From NCBI RefSeq assembly GCF_014199435.1, contig NZ_JACIJP010000001.1, positions 310,001 to 374,000 of the forward strand: DNA of 64,000 nt. Direction: 5' to 3'. Within the stretch, counting starts at the first letter, position 1; each line of letters begins with the position of its first letter. Both the position numbers and the translations under genes were made by a program. Source of the DNA: Sphingobium subterraneum (GTDB taxonomy: Bacteria; Pseudomonadota; Alphaproteobacteria; Sphingomonadales; Sphingomonadaceae). Positions 46,654 through 56,378 of this stretch are shown piece by piece. The notes beneath the pieces are model-generated. The model was not told the DNA's origin, made no database searches, and saw nothing but the letters and a program-made list of their open reading frames with translations.

Positions 46654-48984
46654 ATGAACAGGGGCAGCAACGCAGTCGAATTCATGCGCAGCGCATCATC
46701 CGCGCCGGGGCCGGACATGGATCCCGACGACGAACTGATCCTGAATATCGAGGCGGAGCAGCCCGAAAAGCCACCCTTTTCGCATGTGCTCGATTTTCCG
46801 GAAGATCTGGAACCCGGTGTCCGCTCCTGGTGGTTGCCCGCGGCTCAGATCGCCCTTGGTCTGACGGCGGCAGCGTGGATCGCACTCGGCGTGGTCCTGC
46901 TCGCCCGGCGTAATTTCGTGCTCCCCGCATTGGAGGCCGCGCCTTCCGCGCTGGCCAATTTCTCGATCCCTTTGATCGGCATCGCCATCCTTTATCTTGT
47001 CTTGATGCGCTCCAGCCTGGGTGAAGCGACCCGGTTCGGGCGGGTCAGCGCGGCCATGCGGCGGGAGGCGGAAAGCCTCGACATGCGGCTGGCCATCGTC
47101 AACCAGCAGCTCGATACCGCAAGGCAGGCCATGCAGGATCAGGCGCGGGCGCTGGAGCATTACGGCGCATCCGCCACCGCCAATCTGGAGGTTGCAGCCC
47201 GGAATATGGCGGAGCATTCGGCGCGTGCCGCGCAACAGTCGGGCAGTATCGAGCGGTCCGGTCTCGCGCTGGCGCACCAGTTCGGTCAGCTCATCGACGT
47301 TATGCCGGCGCTGGAAGATCGCGCCGCCCGCATGGCTGTGACGCTTGCCGATGGCAGCCATGTTCTTTCGGAGAAGGTCGACGGTCTCGACACGCGCCTC
47401 GCGTCACTCGTGAAGCTCACCGAGGATGCGCGTGCGCGTACCCTGGCCGCGACGCAAAGCCTGACCGCCCAATTGCTTCAAGTACAGGATGCCACGCGTT
47501 CCGCATCGGAAGAGGTTTCCGGCTTAGCCGAGCTTGCGTCCAGCCGCATTGGCGTGGCGATCGATCGTGCGCGGCAGGCGGTGGAAGAAACCGGGCTCAA
47601 TCTCGATCAGCGCATGACGGACCTCAACCTGCTGATTGATCAGTCACGCAACGCCGTGGGAACGATCGGCCAACAATCCGTCCACGGCTTTGCCGAAACG
47701 GTATCCGATCTGGAGGCCCGCCTCCACGCCCTTTCGGCCATTATCGATCGGCAGCAGCAGGTGGTCGCCGAGATTGACCAAGCGCTGATCGCGCGTATCG
47801 ACCGCGTCGATGAACGCTTCCACCAGTTCGAGGATGACGGGCTGGAGCGCAACGAGCGACTGGGCGCCGCAATCGACGCAATGGGACTGCACGCCGAGCG
47901 GCTCGACCAGGCGCTGCGGACAGGGAACGGCACGGCGGAACAGCTGATCGCCCGCTCCGAGACGCTATTGCTCGCGCTCGACGCCAGCGTGCGCGAACTC
48001 GACGAGACCCACCCCGGAGCGCTCACCCGCCTCGACGAACGGATCGCCAACAGCCGCGCGCTCATCGCCGCCGCCACGCCGGAGATTGAGCAGCTCGAAG
48101 CCATTTCCTCCGCCATTCTGGGACGGACGCAGGAAGCCGAAGAACTGCTACGCGGACAGGCGCGCAGCCTTTCCGGCCTGCTCGACAGCAGCGAAGCCGC
48201 GCTTGCTGGAAATGTGGAGCAGGTCGCATCGCTGCAACAGGCGCTGGAGTCGGCGGATGAAAGCGCGCGCCGCCTGACCGACAGCGCAGGACCGCAACTC
48301 GTTGCCGCACTTCTGCGGGTCAAGGACACCGCCGATCAGGCAGCAGAGCGCGCCCGTCAGGCGCTGGGCCGCGCTATCAGCGAAGCCGCCGAAAAGCTGG
48401 GCGAAGCGAGTGAACAGGCGTTGCGTGAAGCCATGGGCGATCGCGTCAACGACCAGCTTGAAAATGTGGCGCAGGTTGCTGAACGTGCAGTCAAGGCGGC
48501 GCATGTCGCATCGGACCGGCTGATGCGCCAACTCCTGACGATCGCCGACACCAGCGCGGCCATTGAAAAGCGTGTTGCCGAAGCGGAACACGCCGCCGAG
48601 GCGCGCGATCGTGACAGTTTCGCCCGACGCTCGGCTGTCCTGATCGAATCGCTCAACAGTGCGTCGATCGATGTCGCCAAGATTCTTTCCGGCGATGTCA
48701 GCGACTCAAGCTGGGCCGCCTATCTCAAGGGCGATCGCGGAGTGTTCACCCGCCGCGCTGTGCGCCTGCTCGACGCGACCGAGGCTCGTTCGGTGGCGCA
48801 GCTCTATGATGACAACGATGCCTTCCGCGATCATGTGAACCGCTACATCCATGATTTTGAGGCCATGCTGCGGACGATCCTGTCGGCTCGCGACGGAAGC
48901 GCCCTTGGCGTTACGCTGCTATCGTCCGATATGGGCAAGCTCTATGTCGCGCTGGCCCAGGCCATCGACCGTTTGCGCGGATAA
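46654..48984 (+). CDS. Large coiled-coil inner-membrane protein of unknown function
   Basis: A 776-residue protein. Residues about 1-55 are acidic and cytoplasmic; two membrane helices follow at about 58-85 (WWLPAAQIALGLTAAAWIAL) and 100-120 (SIPLIGIAILYLVLM). The remaining 650 residues are a long Ala/Gln/Glu/Arg-rich coiled coil with many short repeats such as LDQRMTDL and LDTRLASLVKL, ending in a compact C-terminal part (SSWAAYLKGDRGVFTRRAVR). It resembles structural or polarity proteins; the C-terminal piece may be a conserved sphingomonad domain. No enzyme motif. An upstream in-frame TTG would add 11 residues. Confidence 0.8.
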   Translation: MNRGSNAVEFMRSASSAPGPDMDPDDELILNIEAEQPEKPPFSHVLDFPEDLEPGVRSWWLPAAQIALGLTAAAWIALGVVLLARRNFVLPALEAAPSALANFSIPLIGIAILYLVLMRSSLGEATRFGRVSAAMRREAESLDMRLAIVNQQLDTARQAMQDQARALEHYGASATANLEVAARNMAEHSARAAQQSGSIERSGLALAHQFGQLIDVMPALEDRAARMAVTLADGSHVLSEKVDGLDTRLASLVKLTEDARARTLAATQSLTAQLLQVQDATRSASEEVSGLAELASSRIGVAIDRARQAVEETGLNLDQRMTDLNLLIDQSRNAVGTIGQQSVHGFAETVSDLEARLHALSAIIDRQQQVVAEIDQALIARIDRVDERFHQFEDDGLERNERLGAAIDAMGLHAERLDQALRTGNGTAEQLIARSETLLLALDASVRELDETHPGALTRLDERIANSRALIAAATPEIEQLEAISSAILGRTQEAEELLRGQARSLSGLLDSSEAALAGNVEQVASLQQALESADESARRLTDSAGPQLVAALLRVKDTADQAAERARQALGRAISEAAEKLGEASEQALREAMGDRVNDQLENVAQVAERAVKAAHVASDRLMRQLLTIADTSAAIEKRVAEAEHAAEARDRDSFARRSAVLIESLNSASIDVAKILSGDVSDSSWAAYLKGDRGVFTRRAVRLLDATEARSVAQLYDDNDAFRDHVNRYIHDFEAMLRTILSARDGSALGVTLLSSDMGKLYVALAQAIDRLRG

Positions 48985-49051
48985 ACCGGCGTCTTTCATT
49001 TCGTTCGGGAATGGGGCGTGAGAAACAACGAAGAGGCCCCTGCCCCGCGCT

Positions 49052-49606
49052 TTAAAGCTTCGGCAGCGTAACGCCCTGTTGGCCCATATATTTGCCCGCA
49101 CGGTCCGCGTAGCTGGTCTCACACGGCTCATTGCCCTTCAGGAACAGAAACTGGCACGCGCCCTCGTTCGCGTAGATCCGCGCGGGCAGAGGCGTGGTGT
49201 TGGAAAATTCCAGCGTCACATGGCCTTCCCAGCCGGGTTCCAACGGCGTTACGTTCACGATGATGCCGCAACGCGCATAGGTCGATTTGCCCAGGCAGAT
49301 CACCAACACATCGCGCGGCACGCGGAAATATTCCACCGTCCGCGCCAGCGCAAAGCTGTTGGGCGGAATGACGCAGATATCGGTCTTGCGATCCACGAAG
49401 CTGTTCGCCGCGAAGTCCTTCGGATCGACGATCGCGCTGTCGACATTGGTGAAAATCTTGAACTCGTCCGCCACCCGCGCGTCATATCCGTAGGACGACA
49501 GGCCGTAGCTGATGCATCCATCCCGCTTCTGCCCGTCGACGAACGGCTCGATCATGTTGGTTTCCAGCGCCTGTTGCCGGATCCAGCGGTCGGAAAGGAT
49601 GGACAT
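49052..49606 (-). CDS. dcd: dCTP deaminase
   Basis: Deaminates dCTP to dUTP for thymidylate synthesis. The start at 49606 ([14 protein letters not shown]) matches the family. Length 184 residues. Signatures: [60 protein letters not shown] (shown in parts: SKTYARCG-like and TPLEPGWEG, catalytic Glu region) and [14 protein letters not shown]. It lies 5 bp behind cdd, so the two pyrimidine deaminases form one unit. Confidence 0.97.
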   Translation of the reverse strand: MSILSDRWIRQQALETNMIEPFVDGQKRDGCISYGLSSYGYDARVADEFKIFTNVDSAIVDPKDFAANSFVDRKTDICVIPPNSFALARTVEYFRVPRDVLVICLGKSTYARCGIIVNVTPLEPGWEGHVTLEFSNTTPLPARIYANEGACQFLFLKGNEPCETSYADRAGKYMGQQGVTLPKL

Positions 49607-49610
49607 GCTC

Positions 49611-50072
49611 TTATAGGTTTCCTGTTGACGGGTCGGATGTATGGCGCGGCTCGTGCGCCGGGGCAAGGGCCGCCGGACCAAACGCATGAGGGAGCAACGC
49701 ATCCAGCATAAAACTTCGCACGTCCTGGCCGCTGGACGCACTGCAATGCACGGCAACCGGCCGTCCCGCCACCGCCTGGACCTCGGCGATCAGCTGTCGG
49801 CACCGTCCACAGGGCACTATGGGATCACCGCCGCCGCCCACGACTGCTATCGTGCAGATATCGGCCATTTTGCCCGCTGTACTGGCGCTTGCGATCGCCA
49901 CCGCTTCTGCGCAGAGCGAGAGGCCATAGCTGGCATTTTCCATATTGCTGCCCAGGAAGACGGTGCCGTCGATCAGCTCCACCGCCGCGCCGACGGCGAA
50001 TTGGCTGTAGGGCGCATAAGCGTGACGCATCGCGCCCCGCGCCGCATCGATCAGGGCGTTGCGGCCTGTCAT
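49611..50072 (-). CDS. cdd: Cytidine deaminase
   Basis: Deaminates cytidine and deoxycytidine. A 153-residue zinc enzyme: [34 protein letters not shown] (zinc Cys and catalytic Glu) and [13 protein letters not shown] (two zinc Cys). The start at 50072 overlaps the stop of the GH25-like gene (ATGA). Together with dcd it feeds the dUMP pool. Confidence 0.96.
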   Translation of the reverse strand: MTGRNALIDAARGAMRHAYAPYSQFAVGAAVELIDGTVFLGSNMENASYGLSLCAEAVAIASASTAGKMADICTIAVVGGGGDPIVPCGRCRQLIAEVQAVAGRPVAVHCSASSGQDVRSFMLDALLPHAFGPAALAPAHEPRHTSDPSTGNL

Positions 50073-50761
50073 GGTGCGACCACGTTCCAGTCGACAGGCC
50101 CCGATACCCCGGTCATCCGGTGCGCATCGGACGCCGTCCACATGACCCAGGGCCGTGTCGCGTAATCGGGAGGAAACAGATTTCCTTCCAGCCACAAAGT
50201 CCGGTTGATACCGGAACCGAGATCATAGGCCGCGTCAAAGCGTTCGCTTACCCGCAGCAGTGCAGGCTTCCCGCTATAGGCCTCCACCAGATTGAGCAGC
50301 GTGTTAAGCTCAGAAAGCACCGTGTCGCGACTCGGCCGGGCACCGCAGCCTTCCATGAAATCCAGCCGGATTGCCGGAGGCAGCGCCGCATTGTCGCGCG
50401 GGACGGTGGTGATGAACGACGTCGCCTGATCGCTTGCTTGCTTGCACAGGTCGAAGGCCAGTTCTGCGCCATAGCGTAGCCCCGCTTCTCGCGCGCCTGC
50501 CCAGTTCGCCGCGAAGCGGGGGTCGCGATGCGCGACACCTGTGGTGGCGCGGATATACGCAAAATCCGCCCCTTGGGTCCGCACAGTGCGCCATTCGATT
50601 TCGCCCTGCCGTTCCGACACGGAGATGCCCTGCACGGGATACCGGTCTTGCGAAGGCGTCCACCGCGTCCAAATGAACCACAATATGCCCGCGAGAGTGG
50701 CAAGGACCGCCAGGCCTGCAATGAGCAGGCGCGTCCGTGAGGGGCGACGGGAACGGCGCAT
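50069..50761 (-). CDS. GH25 (lysozyme)-like membrane-anchored protein with altered catalytic residues
   Basis: A 230-residue protein with an N-terminal membrane anchor (about 11-32) and a GH25-type barrel in the periplasm. The fold is supported by GISVSERQGEIEWRTV, FAYIRATTGVAHRDPRFAAN and DNAALPPAIRLDFMEGCGA. In active enzymes these read G-x-D-V-S and D-L-E-F; here the first Asp is Ser47, and R132 and D134 stand where Asp and Glu are expected. Muramidase activity is doubtful; it may bind peptidoglycan. It is coupled to cdd by ATGA. Confidence 0.78.
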   Translation of the reverse strand: MRRSRRPSRTRLLIAGLAVLATLAGILWFIWTRWTPSQDRYPVQGISVSERQGEIEWRTVRTQGADFAYIRATTGVAHRDPRFAANWAGAREAGLRYGAELAFDLCKQASDQATSFITTVPRDNAALPPAIRLDFMEGCGARPSRDTVLSELNTLLNLVEAYSGKPALLRVSERFDAAYDLGSGINRTLWLEGNLFPPDYATRPWVMWTASDAHRMTGVSGPVDWNVVAP

Positions 50762-50770
50762 ATCTCTTGT

Positions 50771-51253
50771 TCACCCTTTGATATGCAGCACGCAGATCAG
50801 CGTGAAGAGGCGGCGGGCGGTGTCGAAATCCACGTCGATCTTGCCGTCGAGTCGCTCCTTCAAAGTCTCCGCCGCCTCGTTATGGATCGCCCGCCGCGCC
50901 ATGTCGACAGTCTCGATCTGCTGTGCCGTCGCCTGCCGGATCGCCTGAAAATAGCTGTCGCAGATTGCAAAATATTCGCGGATGGGCCGACGAAAGCGGC
51001 CAAGGCCCAGGATGACCTGCTCTAGCGGGGTGCCGTCTTCCCGATCCACAGCAATGACCAGACGGCCCTCCTCGACACTCAGCCGAACCTTGTACGGCCC
51101 GGCATAGCCATCCTCGTGGTCCCGCTGCGGAGCGAAATAATTGTCCTCAAGCAGGTCAAAGATCGCGATGCGCCGTTCCTGCTCCACATCGGCGTTGCGC
51201 CAGATGATGGTCCGCTGGTCGAGCTGGATATCGATGATGCGCGGGTCTGCCAT
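50771..51253 (-). CDS. UPF0262 family protein
   Basis: A 160-residue protein of the alphaproteobacterial UPF0262 family. The start at 51253 (MADPRIIDIQLDQRTIIWR) matches relatives. Conserved parts include ERRIAIFDLLEDNYF, GRFRRPIREYFAICDSYF and DFDTARRLFTLICVLHI. No signal peptide or known motif. Function unknown. It ends 9 bp before the GH25-like start on the same strand and is divergent from dnaB. Confidence 0.9.
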   Translation of the reverse strand: MADPRIIDIQLDQRTIIWRNADVEQERRIAIFDLLEDNYFAPQRDHEDGYAGPYKVRLSVEEGRLVIAVDREDGTPLEQVILGLGRFRRPIREYFAICDSYFQAIRQATAQQIETVDMARRAIHNEAAETLKERLDGKIDVDFDTARRLFTLICVLHIKG

Positions 51254-51390
51254 GGTCCGTCCCAGCAGTGCGGCCATGACGCGCAAAGATCAAGGCCCCC
51301 CGTGCATCCCGTCCTTGCCGCGGGTCTTATCCCCAGTTTTATCGCAACAGCTCGCTTGCGTTCCGATGCGCAGAAGAGGACAATGGCGCC

Positions 51391-52905
51391 ATGGCCGAAG
51401 CATTGAAACTGGTAGATTCTCCCGAAGGGACAACCCGCGAACTCCCGCGCAATATCGAGGCGGAAGCGGCGTTGCTCGGTGCCTTGCTGATCGACAACCG
51501 AGTCGCCGAAGACGTGCAGATGAAGCTGCGGCCCGAACATTTCTTCGAGCCGGTGCATGGGCGGATCTACGAATCGGTGCTGAAACTGCTCGATCGCAAC
51601 ATGGTCGCCAGTCCCGTGACGCTGAAACCCATGCTGGATCAGGACCCAGCGCTCAAGGAGCTCGGCGGATCGGCCTATCTTGTTCAGCTGACAGGCAGCG
51701 GCGCGAGCCTCATTGGTGCGCGCGATTTTGCCACCCAGATTTATGATCTCGCCCTGTTGCGCCAGCTCGTCGGCGTGGGACGGGAACTGGTGGAGCAGGC
51801 GCTCGACACCAGCGAGGATGTCGACCCACGCGCGCAGATCGAGGCGGCCGAAGTTGCGCTTTACAAGGTCTCCGAAGGCGAAGGCGAGACGGGTTCGGTC
51901 AAGAACTTCCTCCAGGCGAGCACCATGGCGGTGCAGGTCGCCGAACGGGCGCTCAACAGCGGCGGCCACCTCTCCGGTATCACCACCGGCATCACCAGCC
52001 TTAACGAGAAAATCGGCGGCCTGCACAACAGCGATCTGATGATCCTGGCCGGTCGCCCCGGCATGGGCAAGACGTCGCTCGCCACGAATATCGCGTATAA
52101 CGCGGCCTCGCGCTGGATGCGCGACGACGCCGATGGGATCGACCCGTCGAAGAACATGGGCGCGAAAACGGCTTTTTTCTCGCTCGAAATGTCTGCTGAC
52201 CAGCTCGCTACGCGCATATTGGCCGAACAGTCGGGGATCAGCGGCGAAGCGCTGCGCATGGGCAAGATCAGCCGCGCCGATTTTCAGAATCTGTCTCGAG
52301 CCGCGCGCGAGTTGCAGGAACTTCCCCTGTTTATCGATGACACACCCGGCCTCACCATCGCGGCACTGCGCACGCGCGCTCGGCGTCTGAAGCGGCGGCA
52401 CGATATCGGATTCATTGTCGTCGACTATCTTCAGCTTTTGCAGGGCACCGGCAAATCGGGCGATGGCAATCGCGTGCAGGAAATTTCCGAAATTTCGCGC
52501 GGCCTCAAGACGCTGGCGAAGGAACTGAACCTTCCCGTGCTCGCCCTGTCCCAGCTCAGCCGTGCCGTCGAACAGCGCGAGGATAAGCGTCCGCAACTCT
52601 CGGATCTGCGCGAATCAGGGTCGATTGAGCAGGACGCGGATATGGTGTGGTTCGTGTTTCGCGAGGATTATTATATCCAGGCGAAAGAACCCAAGCGTCC
52701 GCTCGAAGGCGACGATTCCAAGATGCACGAGGACCACGCCAAATGGGCGATGGAAATGGAGCGCGTCTACGGCCTCGCCGAACTGATCGTCGCCAAGCAG
52801 CGCCATGGCTCCACCGGCAAGGTCCGCATGAAATTCGATGCGAAGATCACCAAATTCAGCGATCTTGCCGAGGATGAATATCCCGGTGCGGGATATGAGG
52901 ACTAG
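51391..52905 (+). CDS. dnaB: Replicative DNA helicase DnaB
   Basis: The hexameric helicase of the replication fork, loaded at oriC and recruiting DnaG. The 504-residue protein has the N-terminal domain (NIEAEAALLGALLIDNRV), a linker, and the RecA-like motor: Walker A GRPGMGKTSLATNIA, Walker B IGFIVVDYLQLLQG, KTLAKELNLPVLALSQLSR and the arginine-finger region after it. No intein. The 3' end overlaps the convergent DUF1467 gene by 4 bp. Confidence 0.98.
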   Translation: MAEALKLVDSPEGTTRELPRNIEAEAALLGALLIDNRVAEDVQMKLRPEHFFEPVHGRIYESVLKLLDRNMVASPVTLKPMLDQDPALKELGGSAYLVQLTGSGASLIGARDFATQIYDLALLRQLVGVGRELVEQALDTSEDVDPRAQIEAAEVALYKVSEGEGETGSVKNFLQASTMAVQVAERALNSGGHLSGITTGITSLNEKIGGLHNSDLMILAGRPGMGKTSLATNIAYNAASRWMRDDADGIDPSKNMGAKTAFFSLEMSADQLATRILAEQSGISGEALRMGKISRADFQNLSRAARELQELPLFIDDTPGLTIAALRTRARRLKRRHDIGFIVVDYLQLLQGTGKSGDGNRVQEISEISRGLKTLAKELNLPVLALSQLSRAVEQREDKRPQLSDLRESGSIEQDADMVWFVFREDYYIQAKEPKRPLEGDDSKMHEDHAKWAMEMERVYGLAELIVAKQRHGSTGKVRMKFDAKITKFSDLAEDEYPGAGYED

Positions 52906-53189
52906 GATCCCTCGGGTCGGCCCGGCAAATAGCTGCTGATATCTATATCCGAGACGCCGATCCAACCGTTTACATAATTGGCGTAGAACAGTCCGAACAG
53001 CAGGAGCGCGAGGATCGTTGCCCGCATCGCCAGCCGCCCCGGTCGGAAGTTGCTCGGCGCGCTGTGCGCCTGACCCGGAACCAGCGCATCACCGGTCTGA
53101 TCCGGCGTGCGCACCCCGAAAGGCAGCAGCAGAAACGCGCTCATCACCCAGAACAACAGGTAGATGGCGAGGATCGAGGTGAAGCGCAT
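52902..53189 (-). CDS. DUF1467 family small membrane protein
   Basis: A 95-residue protein with two membrane helices (about 5-24 and 57-76) and the segment FVLLPFGVRT-like LLLPFGVRTPDQTGD that marks DUF1467. Alphaproteobacteria-specific, function unknown. It follows RNase J by 6 bp and ends the nuo-birA-coaX-rnj run. Confidence 0.87.
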   Translation of the reverse strand: MRFTSILAIYLLFWVMSAFLLLPFGVRTPDQTGDALVPGQAHSAPSNFRPGRLAMRATILALLLFGLFYANYVNGWIGVSDIDISSYLPGRPEGS

Positions 53190-53195
53190 GGCCGC

Positions 53196-54833
53196 TTATA
53201 CCCGCAGCAACAGCACGTCGACAATCGGCTTTTTGCCGGTCCATCGCGTTGCCACGCGCCGCACCGCAAGGCGGATGCGTTCCCGCAGCGCCTCTTCGTC
53301 GCCATTGCCTGTAGCCGCCGCCGTTGCGGCTTCCTCTGTCGCTTCGCTGATGAATGCCTCGCGATCCTCTTCCAGGGGCACGCCCTGAAGACGGATCGCC
53401 GGTTCCCCGGCTATCCGACCGCGCCCATCGCGTGCGACAGCGACGCTGATCTGCCCGTGCGCCGCGACCTTGCGCCGCTCGTTCATCGTAGCGCCGTCCG
53501 CCGCAAGGATGACGTCGCCATCCAGCACCAGCCGTCCGGTCGCTTCGTGCCCGATGATCTTCGCCGGGCCGGGCGCGAGGCGAACCACGTCGCCATTGCC
53601 CTGAACCACCGCATGGGGAATGCCCTGTTCGAGACCGAAGCGGCCCTGCTCGGCCATATGGCGCATTTCGCCATGCACCGGCAGCAGGATCTCCGGCCGG
53701 ATCCATGCGTACATGGCGGCCAGTTCCGGACGGCCGGGGTGGCCCGATACATGGACATGCGCCTGCCGGTCGGTGATCATCGTCACTTTTTTGGCCGCGA
53801 GCTGGTTCTGCACTTTACCGATAGCGATCTCATTGCCCGGTATCTGCTTGGACGAGAATACGACCAGGTCGCCTTCGCCCAGCTTGATCGGGTGACTGTC
53901 CCCTGCGATGCGCGCCAGCGCAGCGCGTGTTTCGCCCTGCCCGCCGGTCGCGACGATCAACACGTTGCGCCCCGGCATATCCATTGCGGTATCCCAGTCG
54001 ACCATCGGTGGGAAATTGCGCAGATAGCCGCAACTCTTTGCAACGGTAATGATGCGATCGAGCGAGCGCCCGGCAACGCACAGCGCGCGACCGCTCGCCT
54101 TTGCCACCTCGCCCAGCGTCTGCACCCGTGCGGCGTTGGACGCGAAGGTCGTTACCACGACACGCCCGGTGGCGGCTTTCACCACGTCCATCAGGCCGTC
54201 GCGCACATCGCCTTCGGACCCGCTGGCTTCAGGATTGAATACATTGGTGCTGTCGCACACCAAAGCGAGCACACCCTCGTCCCCGATTGCGCGCAACTGC
54301 GCCTCGGTTGCCGGATCGCCCAGCAATGGCTGATCGTCCAGCTTCCAGTCGCCCGTGTGGAAAATCCGCCCGAACGGCGTGTCGATCAGCAGTGCGTTGC
54401 CTTCCGCGATCGAATGCGCCAGCGGTACGTAGCGGAAGGAAAAATCGCCAAGGGTCAGGCTCCCCTCATTTTCCACCACGATCAGCTTGACCTTGTTGCT
54501 CAGCCCTTCTTCTTCCAGCTTGCCGCGGATCAGCCCCGCGGTAAATGGCGTCGCGTAGAGCGGCACACCCAAGTCGGCAGCGAGATAAGGGATGGCGCCG
54601 ATATGGTCTTCATGTCCATGCGTCAGCACAATGCCGAGCAGGTCATCGCGCCGCTCTTCGATGAAAGTCAGGTCCGGAAGCACCAGTTCGATACCAGGAT
54701 ATTGCGGATCCGCGAAGGTCAGCCCCAGGTCCACCATTACCCATTTGCCGCGACACCCGTACAGGTTCACATTCATGCCAATTTCACCCGACCCGCCAAG
54801 GGCCAGGAAAATCAGCTCGTCTCCAGGTGTCAT
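53196..54833 (-). CDS. rnj: Ribonuclease J
   Basis: A 545-residue metallo-beta-lactamase/beta-CASP ribonuclease with endo- and 5'-exonuclease activity on RNA. Zinc-site motif: VLTHGHEDHIGAIPYL. The beta-CASP part includes LALVCDSTNVFNPEASGSEG and VVTTFASNAARV, and HVSGHPGRPELAAMY and LPVHGEMRHM follow. The C-terminal domain is Arg-rich. The start codon shares one base with the coaX stop. The coaX-rnj pairing is common in alphaproteobacteria. Confidence 0.96.
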   Translation of the reverse strand: MTPGDELIFLALGGSGEIGMNVNLYGCRGKWVMVDLGLTFADPQYPGIELVLPDLTFIEERRDDLLGIVLTHGHEDHIGAIPYLAADLGVPLYATPFTAGLIRGKLEEEGLSNKVKLIVVENEGSLTLGDFSFRYVPLAHSIAEGNALLIDTPFGRIFHTGDWKLDDQPLLGDPATEAQLRAIGDEGVLALVCDSTNVFNPEASGSEGDVRDGLMDVVKAATGRVVVTTFASNAARVQTLGEVAKASGRALCVAGRSLDRIITVAKSCGYLRNFPPMVDWDTAMDMPGRNVLIVATGGQGETRAALARIAGDSHPIKLGEGDLVVFSSKQIPGNEIAIGKVQNQLAAKKVTMITDRQAHVHVSGHPGRPELAAMYAWIRPEILLPVHGEMRHMAEQGRFGLEQGIPHAVVQGNGDVVRLAPGPAKIIGHEATGRLVLDGDVILAADGATMNERRKVAAHGQISVAVARDGRGRIAGEPAIRLQGVPLEEDREAFISEATEEAATAAATGNGDEEALRERIRLAVRRVATRWTGKKPIVDVLLLRV

Positions 54834-55606
54834 CAGTGTTGCACGCTCCGTTGGTGGATCATCGCCAGCCCCTGTATGGTAAGGTCGGACGCAATGATAT
54901 CGAATATGTTGGTGTGCTCGTCGAAAAGCACAGCGAGACCGCCCGTGGCGATCACCTTGGTGGGGCGGCCGATTTCGCTCCGCATGCGCGCAACCAGTCC
55001 CTCGATCATCGCGACATAGCCCCAGAAGACGCCGATGTGCATCTGGCTTTCGGTGGTCCGCCCGATAACCGAGGCGCTCGCAGGCGCTTCGATCGCGATG
55101 CGGGGCAGCTTGGCCGCCGCAGCAACCAACGCATCCAGCGACAGATTGATGCCCGGTGCGATGATGCCGCCCTTATATGCGCCGGTATAATCGACCACAT
55201 CGAATGTGGTCGCCGTCCCGAAATCGATAACGATCAGATCGTCTTGCGCCAGCGCATGCGCGGCAATGGCGTTGACCACACGATCCGCGCCGACGGACGC
55301 CGGTTCCTCGACATCCAACACGATATCCCATCCGGCCGCACCGGCGATCAGCGGATCGGCCTTGAAATATTTGGTGGCCAGCACGGTCAGATTGTGGAGG
55401 GCGCGCGGCACAACCGTCGCAATAATGACCGCGTCGACATCCGCCATGGCGAAACCTTCGATCTGCAGCAACTGGTTGAGCCAGACCGCATATTCATCCG
55501 CGGTGCGTCGCGCGTCGGTCGCGATCCGCCAGCGGGCACGGATCTGCAGCCCTTCCATCAGAGCGAAGACGACGTTGGTATTTCCCGCGTCAATGGCAAG
55601 AAGCAT
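54833..55606 (-). CDS. coaX: Type III pantothenate kinase
   Basis: First step of CoA synthesis, ATP-dependent phosphorylation of pantothenate. The 257-residue ASKHA-fold enzyme starts [19 protein letters not shown] (phosphate 1 motif), then has [16 protein letters not shown] and [16 protein letters not shown] (phosphate 2) and ATGGLAVLF. It is the next gene after birA, 39 bp away, and overlaps rnj by one base. Confidence 0.96.
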   Translation of the reverse strand: MLLAIDAGNTNVVFALMEGLQIRARWRIATDARRTADEYAVWLNQLLQIEGFAMADVDAVIIATVVPRALHNLTVLATKYFKADPLIAGAAGWDIVLDVEEPASVGADRVVNAIAAHALAQDDLIVIDFGTATTFDVVDYTGAYKGGIIAPGINLSLDALVAAAAKLPRIAIEAPASASVIGRTTESQMHIGVFWGYVAMIEGLVARMRSEIGRPTKVIATGGLAVLFDEHTNIFDIIASDLTIQGLAMIHQRSVQH

Positions 55607-55645
55607 GGTCTATTCCCGTCCCGAAGATGCGTGTGCGGCTGCGTA

Positions 55646-56356
55646 TCACAGCAGGAAGATGTCGGCGGCATGAATGACACTTCTTGCCCCATTCGCCAAG
55701 CGCAGGATGAGCGCCCCGTCACGATCGAGCGTCTCGAACTGGCCCTCGACCTGCGTTCCATCGGGCAACCGGGCGAGCAATGGCGACCCCGGTGGATGGG
55801 CACGGGACAACCACTGCGACCGGATCGCGTCCAGCCCGTGGCTGCGCCACAGCGCCAGCATCTGCACACATTGGCCAGCCAATTCCTCGCACAGGCTGGT
55901 GGCATCGCACATGGAAACACCCAATGCGCGCAAGCTTGTCGTCGCACGGTCGGTCAGCAGCGGGTGATGCGTGACGTTGACGCCTATGCCGATCACCACC
56001 GCATCGCCCGCCCGTTCCAGCAATATGCCTGCAATCTTTGCCTGGTCGGCCAGGATGTCGTTGGGCCATTTGATCGTGAGGCCACTGTCGGGTGCAAAAT
56101 GTGTCAGGGCGGCGTGCACCGCCACGCCAGCAACGAGCGCAAGCGAGGGGGCCGGCGGGTCGCCGTCGCGCAACCGCACGAGGGTCGAGGCATAGAGATT
56201 GCCCTCGTCGCCTTCCCACTGCCGCCCCATGCGGCCCTTGCCGGACGTTTGCCGTTCCGCCCGCAGCCACACGCCTTCCGGTACACCCTCACCCGCGAGG
56301 GCGAGCATGTCGGCATTGGTCGAACCGGTTTCCCGGATCACGCGGATGTCCATCAT
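55646..56356 (-). CDS. birA: Biotin--[acetyl-CoA-carboxylase] ligase (group I)
   Basis: Attaches biotin to the acetyl-CoA carboxylase carrier protein. The 236-residue protein holds catalytic and C-terminal domains only, without the repressor helix-turn-helix, so it is monofunctional. Motifs: RETGSTNADML, AERQTSGKGRMGRQWEG (biotinyl-AMP loop), TIKWPNDILAD and GIGVNVTHHP. It follows nuoN by 22 bp, a standard arrangement in alphaproteobacteria. Confidence 0.94.
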   Translation of the reverse strand: MMDIRVIRETGSTNADMLALAGEGVPEGVWLRAERQTSGKGRMGRQWEGDEGNLYASTLVRLRDGDPPAPSLALVAGVAVHAALTHFAPDSGLTIKWPNDILADQAKIAGILLERAGDAVVIGIGVNVTHHPLLTDRATTSLRALGVSMCDATSLCEELAGQCVQMLALWRSHGLDAIRSQWLSRAHPPGSPLLARLPDGTQVEGQFETLDRDGALILRLANGARSVIHAADIFLL

Positions 56357-56378
56357 GGAAGGCGCGGTCAGTCGAGCC

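Noticed and set aside
42460..48984. A phage-defence island
   Set aside because: No nuclease, methylase, integrase, helicase or toxin motif is present and base composition matches the flanks; the genes look like resident chromosomal genes.
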